Assembly: GCA_002917075.1 (NCBI GenBank)
Contig: NTMA01000006.1
Span: forward strand, 1-64,000
Reading direction: 5' to 3'
DNA: 64,000 nt
From: Hawksworthiomyces lignivorus
Lineage: Eukaryota; Ascomycota; Sordariomycetes; Ophiostomatales; Ophiostomataceae
In this document: positions 58,036-64,000 of the stretch, in pieces
Layout of the letters: each line of letters starts with the position of its first letter
Position numbering within the stretch: the stretch's first letter is position 1
Program-made: the position numbers and the translations under genes
Notes under the pieces: generated by a model
Seen by the model: only the letters and a program-made list of their open reading frames with translations
What the model was told of the DNA's origin: nothing
The model's database searches: none

Positions 58036-60540
58036 TTAGACTGGAGAATCGCCGGTCCGATGGCGCTTGAGCTCTTTAAAACATTATTAGCTAGAATTCA
58101 CACGGTGTAGATCATCCAAAAGACGAAAGGCATGACTTACCAGGCAAATCCTCAAGCAAGCTGTCGCCGGTTTCTTCCGCCTCCCTCGTCCGTTTTCCAG
58201 TGATTGTTACAGGTGTTGAACTTGTCTCGCTAGGAGCGGCATTCTTAATCTCTTCGTCCCAGTCGATCTCGTCAGTACCAGCGTCAACTGATTTCAAGAC
58301 CATCTGCGGAACTTCTCCAAGCGCCGCTCCAGCAGCATGGGTATCCTCGTAATCGATCTCGTCATGGTCCAAAGTAGCGGTTGCGCTAGTATCCAGAGAA
58401 ACATCCAAATCGTCCGCTGTTATTTTGTTAGAGCCTGAATTGATTGCCGTTGACGCTACATTCCCATCAACATCCCCGTGAAGATCAAGGAAGTCTTCGT
58501 TGTCATTATCGCTCTCGTGGTGCTCGTGTTCAACCAGTTCGAGCCCATTTTCAAGATCCAGATGGTTCAGTTCATGGCCTGGAAATGTTAATTAGAAAAA
58601 ATGCTTCAAATCTTGGTAAAGGAAGTTTGCATTGGACATACTGCCTTGATTTTGGTTCACAGCCCCATCAGAATGGCTAAGGTCTTCCAAGAGGTCCAGT
58701 TCATCCGGGTGGTTCATGGCGTCCGCAGACGCGTCTTGAAGGAGATGGGCGTCATCATCTTCCAGACTTTGCTCACCGTTATGCCCCATTTGTTGTATGG
58801 CTGCATCGGAAGGGCCAGTCGATCCTAACAGCACACCGTCCTCATCACCTTCTTCTTCATTGGTGTATTCGATAAAGTCGACATCTTCCTCTGCTGCACC
58901 TACTGCAGCGCCATCATCCTCTTCTGTGGCTTGTACTTCAAGCTCCGCCCCATAGCCATGGGATTCAACAGCATCGTCAGCCGTTGTTTGTAGGTCAGCT
59001 TCACTATCTGCGGTGCCTTCATTCAACGAACCCGCCATCTCAACATCGACGCCCTCAACGTCAGATATTAAGGCACCACCTTCATCTTCTTCACCTATGT
59101 CTTCCGCTTCATCATTCGGTGAAGACTCGTCTGACGCTGCTTCATTTACACCGCTCTCGTCTGAAGAATCATCGATACCAGACTGTGCCCGTTGGAACAT
59201 AGAGAGCCCCTTTCCTGCACCAGCACCGCTGACAAGATCTCGCAAGCGCAGTAAACAGTTAGGACGAGTACCTAAAGTTATATGAATACTTTTCAGTGCC
59301 GTAGGATCGTCATTTTTTAGCAGCTTATTGTGCAGGGCACACAGGTTGTGAAAGGTGACCTGGCTCAAAAGTGCCTCTGTGGTTGTCTAATTCAAACTGT
59401 TAGTTTTAAGGAATGGGCTAGGTTTATGCAAGGGGACATAAAGCTAATCTGGAAACATACCTCTGCAAATTCCAATCCTAGATCATCAACTCGGATAAAA
59501 ATTTCATCTGTAGAATTAACCCACGATGAAATGCTGCTGCGAACTGTCCGTAGAAATTTCGAAAGCGGATAGTTTAGGGCCTCGTAGTCCTCTAGATAAA
59601 ACGAGTCCGGGTCATCTACGTCTGGGGCCTTGAAAAGAGGGCAGATCTGCTCACCCCAGGTGACCATGACGTCAAAGGTTGACACTGGAGGAAGGTCTTG
59701 TAGACGACCCAAGCCAGAATCCAGAGAGTTAGAAGGACTCTCAACCTCTTCATCGTCATCATCCTCATAGTCCTGACCGGACCCGTCACTGTCTTCTTGG
59801 TCTGCTTCAGATTGTTTCTGGATGCCATTCTCTTCCTCCTCCTCATCTTCTTCGTCCTCAGCGTCTTCCTCTTCTTCATCCTCGTCGCCGTCATCATCTT
59901 CATCTTGAACATCTCCGACGTTGTCGATATGACTTTGTTGCGCAGAGTTGTCTTGATCATAGTCATCTTGGTCGACGTCGTCTTCATCATCACCGACGCT
60001 ATCTTCGCGCTGAGACACTCTGTTCTCACCATCAGTTTCTTCAAATCCGAAATCGATATCATCGTGCGGCCTTCCGGCATCCTGCTGAAACTGAAGCTCA
60101 TTATGGTTGGTATCACCGTGGCCATCATTTCTTATTGACGTCAAGTCAGCATCTTCGTAGTCGATCTCTTCGGTAGCTTCAATGCCGTGGGGGCCGTTGC
60201 CTCCATCATCAAAGTGCGGCGCAGTTACTTCTTCTTTTAGGTGTTCGTCTGTAATAGCGGCTTCGCCGTCTTCTTCCTCGTAGCCGATCTCATCCACGTC
60301 GTCAGCCATCTCGATATTAGCTAAAGCACCAGTTGATGTGGTGTTCTGAGCTCCAACGCCGCTTTTTGCCTCGTAATCCACATCTTCTTCGAGGCTGTTG
60401 TCTTCTTTTCCGTCGCCAACTCCTAAGTCAAAGTCGAAATCATCGCCACCGGCCTCTGGGACGTGAACGTCGTCCTCTAGCGAGAAATCAATATCGTCAA
60501 CAGGAACCGAAATGCGTCCTTCTGTCGAAATCTCAGCCAT
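58036..60540 (-). CDS. Highly acidic protein of unknown function (766 residues)
   Basis: Four exons: 60540-59461, 59386-58642, 58578-58141 and 58073-58036, with introns of 74, 63 and 67 bases and consensus donors (GTATGT, GTATGT, GTAAGT). The protein is dominated by Asp/Glu, with repeated short motifs of the type EIDYED/DIDF. One less acidic, probably folded segment at about 280-425 (TFDVMVTWGEQICPLFKAPD, YPLSKFLRTVRSSISSWV, VTFHNLCALHNKLL, HITLGTRPNCLLRLRDLV) interrupts the acidic arms. The end is basic (GKRTREAEE, then ELKRHRTGDSPV), which could be a nuclear localisation signal. I do not recognise the family. Composition suggests a nuclear histone- or basic-protein-binding role, which is inference only. 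It shares an 816-base divergent promoter with RET2. Confidence 0.88.
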
Positions 60541-61356
60541 TCTGTTCGCCCTGTCACATCCGATTCTAATGCCCGTGGTGTGTCGAAGGGGCCAAGAGAC
60601 GGAGACCGCGTATGGCTATGCAAACAAGAGTGTGCTGTAAGTCGTGGTTACAGCGGCTAGTGAGAACAATCTGTATCTAGGTTTCCTCTAGCATCGGCTT
60701 TGGACTTCAAAAGAACGTCGTGCAGTGACAAAATAGTAGCACATAAGTTAGAATAGATGCAAGAAAAAAGAGGGATAAGATATAGTTAGGAGTGAGGATG
60801 TTAGGTAGAGAGTTGGGAGGAGGCGAAGTGAATGGGCGTAGATCTATGTAGAAGCTAGTCGCAGTGGACACGAAATATAGATAAGTAGTTACGATTTTCT
60901 CTCTCCTGTGGCCTGCGTGATCATGTAGAGACAATAAAGGTGAATATAACCAGCCGGGTTTGATGAGAAGGGAATGCTGAAAGCTGTCGTTGCTCAGGAG
61001 AGGAAACGAATATCTGGTGGGCTTTGTGGAGGTTCTATTAAATTTCACGAAAAGCGCGAGAGAGGAGCGTGTGGCGCTTACTACTTTTGAACTAGCTTGA
61101 TACTCTCCTCTTTACCACACCTTATGCATACGTACATATCTTCCAAATGCGCACGGACCAAGTCCACAGAAGGGGACAACTATTATGAAAATGGTGCCCC
61201 TTATGTGGGAGAGGGGTGGATTGGCGGACCAGCTTGGGCATTTCGCTTTCTGTGGACGACGTCTGAACTCAACATCCTGTTGTCTACAACCCATCTACTG
61301 CAATCTGCAGAAGAACCAAACATCCAATCTTCTGCAACATCCCTACAGCCGTCAAT
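60541..61356. other. Divergent promoter region, no gene seen
   Basis: 816-base shared 5' flank of the acidic protein gene (minus) and RET2 (plus). Nothing further is recognised. Confidence 0.65.
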
Positions 61357-63244
61357 ATGGTATGTAATAATGCCCTTTAATTTTGCTGTCTATAAGAAAC
61401 TTCCTCTACCTACGATTGACATATGTAACCCCTTGGCTAACTGTATTCTCACCCGCTTTCGCTTTTTACCGCTTGTCTGAACAGGTTGTTCTCGCTGCTT
61501 CTATTTGCACCAGAGGGGGCAAAGCCGTCCTGTCGAGGCTCTTCCGGGAGATGCCCCGGTCCCGTGTTGAGGCCCTCCTAGCTTCCTTTCCCAAGCTCGC
61601 CGACAGCGGCACGCAGCATACTACCGTCGAGCAAGACAATGTCCGCTTCGTCTACCAGCCCCTAGATGAGCTGTACATGGTCCTCATCACCAACCTCCAG
61701 TCCAACATCCTGCAAGACATTGATTCGTTGCACCTCTTCGCACAGGTGGTGACGAGCACTTGCAAGAGCCTAGAAGAGCGCGAGATCGTCCGGAATGCTT
61801 ACGAGCTGCTGAGCGCCTTCGATGAGCTCGTGACGCTGGGATATCGCGAGAACCTTACTATGAGCCAGATCAAGACATTCCTGGAGATGGAGAGTCATGA
61901 GGAGCGCATACAAGAAATCATTGCTAGGGTGTGTTCTAGACGTATTGGCACACGTATGTGCTTGTTGCGACCTGGAATTGGTTTGCTGACTCGCTTCACA
62001 GAACAAGGAACTGGAGGCCACGGAAGAGCGCAAGCGGAAAGCAAAGCAGCTCGAAATGCAGCGCAAAGAATCAGCACGAAGAGGCATCAGCAGCGCGCCT
62101 CGCACACCGGTATACCCTACGTATACACCACCTGCGCCTACAACCACCGAAACGTACGACTCGTATGAGGCCGAGAAGAAGAAAGCGAAGTACGCACCGA
62201 GCCCAAAAGAATAATTCCAAAAGAAACTGTGTAGAGAGAAAACCACTAACCTGGGTGCGCATTAACAGGCCAGCAGCTGCCCTCAAGGGCAAAGGCATGC
62301 AACTGGGCAAGAAGTCGAAGACAACCGATATGTTCGAACGCGTGCGAGGCGAGCTAGGCCCCGAAGCTGATCTTCCCGTGGCCGCACCGGCTGCAGCTGC
62401 ACCAGCACCTGCTGCAGCAGAACACGCCGCTGTTGGACGATCATCAACCGCACTTGACCACGATGCCATCCACATCGTCATCAACGAGGCCATCAATGCG
62501 AAGCTCTCGAGAGACGGTATAGTGAACTCACTAGCTATCAGCGGAGATCTCAACCTCCGTGTAGCTGAAGCAAGCTTGACAAAAATTAAACTCAATCTCA
62601 ACGCTCAACCTACGCATGGTGCACAATTCAGGACGCACCCTAACGTGGACCGGAATCTGTTCAACTCGTCCAAGATCATACAGATGAGCAATGCTGCTAA
62701 GGGCTTCCCTGTAAACCAGTCAGTAGGCGTCCTGCGGTGGCGTGCGTCGCCAAAGACGGACGATACTGCGGCGCTCCCGATCAGCTTCACGGTGTGGGTG
62801 AACAAGGACGGCGATGGGAACAGCACGCTGACCGTCGAGTACGAGCTTACGGGAGGCGATGCTCTGAATGATGTGATTGTTGTGATTCCCTTCTCGGTCG
62901 AGCCGACGGTATCTAGCTTTGATGCGAACTACGAGGTGGCCGGTGACAGCATCGAGTGGGTTGTCGGCACAGTGGACGAGAGCAACCCCAGTGGGTCATT
63001 TGAATTTGATGCACAGACAGACGATGAGAACGAATTCTTCCCTATGCAGATCCGCTTCTCGAAATCGACACCATTTGTGGCTGTTGACGTGAGTATTCAC
63101 CCCTACCATTACACATCATAGTGTTTCTCTTCGTTGCTAACATCTATGATACAGGTTACATCCGTCGAGCTAGTGGAGATGGCCGAGGACGTGTCATTCT
63201 CAAAGGAGGTCAAGTCTACAGCAGACACTTACTTGATCGAGTAG
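61357..63244 (+). CDS. RET2: Coatomer delta subunit (delta-COP)
   Basis: Five exons: 61357-61359 (the ATG alone), 61485-61928, 62002-62189, 62269-63088 and 63155-63244, giving 514 residues (yeast Ret2 546). The longin-like N-terminus VVLAASICTRGGKAVLSRLF matches delta-COP, with YMVLITNLQSNILQDIDSLH and EELLSAFDE-like YELLSAFDELVTLGY. The middle has a Lys/Glu coiled coil and a Pro/Thr/Ala hinge with KGKGMQLGKKSK. The C-terminal mu-homology domain includes HPNVDRNLFNSSKIIQMSN, VGVLRWRASPKTDD and the end VTSVELVEMAEDVSFSKEV. The protein is part of the COPI coat that returns cargo from Golgi to ER. A first exon that consists of the start codon only is notable, but its GTATGT donor and frame are convincing. 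Confidence 0.96.
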
Positions 63245-63907
63245 GACCGGGCAAACAAGGACAGGACTCTCCACGAAGAGCATTATTTGGGGCACATAGA
63301 CGAGCGATCCGGGAGTATCCAGATGGGGTTAGTTTACTAGGCTCTTTTGTTCTGTTGCGTTCGCTTTTCTTGAATTTATGCAAACAGCTGCAGTCGATGG
63401 ATTGGGAAAAGGGAAAAAAGATATACACCTAAAAATCGCACCAGACTTAATTTTCTTAGCCTTCTAAAGTGCTTACTTCGTGAGTTTCTATTATGTTTTC
63501 TAATTGCAAGTTCTGCTCCGAAGTACTACCTCCGTGAAAGAGAATTTCCTTGCATATGCGTATTCGTACCCGTATAGTCAAAGGTGGAAGCTCGGCTGAA
63601 TTCGGTGACTCTTAGTCTAGAGGATTTTCACATGGATGGTGGCGAGTAATACGCTACGCTATTTCTACTGGGAAAGCAAATTCCGTTGGGGCATCTAGGA
63701 GCGGAAACCAGCGTCACGGATAAGCTAATTTGGCCGTCAAGCTCAGTGCACGTGATGTGAAACAAACATAGTTTTGTCTTTAAAAGAAGCCCACAACCAC
63801 GCCGAAAGCCATTGTTGGATCAGAGGAATTGGACTAGTTAGAGCTGTTATTTCTTTCCTTTATACCTGCGCAGAGACCAAGTTAAACTAATAAGAAAACC
63901 TGACACG
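63245..63907. other. Intergenic region upstream of the last gene
   Basis: 3' flank of RET2 and promoter of the right-edge gene. It contains CACGTGAT near 63750 and a TATA-like CTTTAAAAG at about 63778. No gene is supported. Confidence 0.5.
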
Positions 63908-64000
63908 ATGGCGGAAAACGACCAAGCTGAGGTCACTCTTCACTGGTAGGTAGCCTTCTTAAGTGCTTTGCCCGCCAATGGCATGATGCTTCACGGCGGC
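63908..64000 (+). CDS. First exon of a gene cut by the right edge (possibly GST-like)
   Basis: ATG at 63908 opens a 38-base exon (to 63945) ending at a GTAGGT donor; without splicing the frame would stop at once. The encoded start is MAENDQAEVTLHW. The VTLHW end resembles the beginning of fungal glutathione S-transferases, which continue with an SRS motif, but 12 residues cannot prove it. The rest lies outside the window. Confidence 0.4.

Overview
The window is nuclear DNA of a filamentous ascomycete (Pezizomycotina). The evidence is many short introns with GTRNGT donors, RCTRAC branch points and YAG acceptors, pyrimidine-rich leaders, gene spacing of a few hundred bases to about 4 kb, and readily recognised fungal housekeeping proteins with long Ser/Ala/Gly/acidic inserts. 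I cannot place it below the subphylum. I saw no tRNA, 5S rRNA, CRISPR array, transposon or secondary-metabolite cluster.

Layout, left to right. A membrane protein cut by the left edge (minus) is divergent from BUD32 (plus). The glutamate-cysteine ligase modifier subunit (minus) is divergent from the AP-1 sigma adaptin (plus). MAF1 and CCZ1 follow on plus. A secreted double-psi beta-barrel protein (minus) comes next, then EFM6 (minus) divergent from AXL2 (plus). A small two-exon candidate gene (plus) precedes CDC48 (plus). An unrecognised 169-residue protein (minus), the PP2A scaffold TPD3 (minus) and the myotubularin phosphatase YMR1 (minus) are followed by an AT-rich stretch. A TRI12-type MFS pump (plus) and RPS3 (plus) come after it. 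A NIPA-like magnesium transporter (minus) is followed by about 3.8 kb of gene-poor DNA with cryptic exon-like pieces. A very acidic 766-residue protein (minus) is divergent from delta-COP/RET2 (plus). The first exon of another plus-strand gene lies at the right edge.

The genes do not form one pathway. Several serve membrane traffic (AP-1 sigma, CCZ1, YMR1, delta-COP) and several serve translation or its control (RPS3, EFM6, BUD32, MAF1). The rest cover protein quality control (CDC48), signalling (TPD3), polarity (AXL2), redox (GCLM) and transport. Gene models were assembled by hand, joining exons by reading frame, splice signals and remembered family consensus; exon coordinates are in each entry.

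The most interesting observation is at RPS3. After its normal TAG stop the same frame stays open for another 124 codons with coding-like codon choice, and the only AATAAA I see lies after the second stop. This could be a stop-codon readthrough extension or a second ORF on the same mRNA. Other points of interest are a possible alternative last exon for the AP-1 sigma subunit, small gene candidates at 28.1, 56.5 and 57.1 kb, and a recurring intergenic TACGGAGTAC motif.
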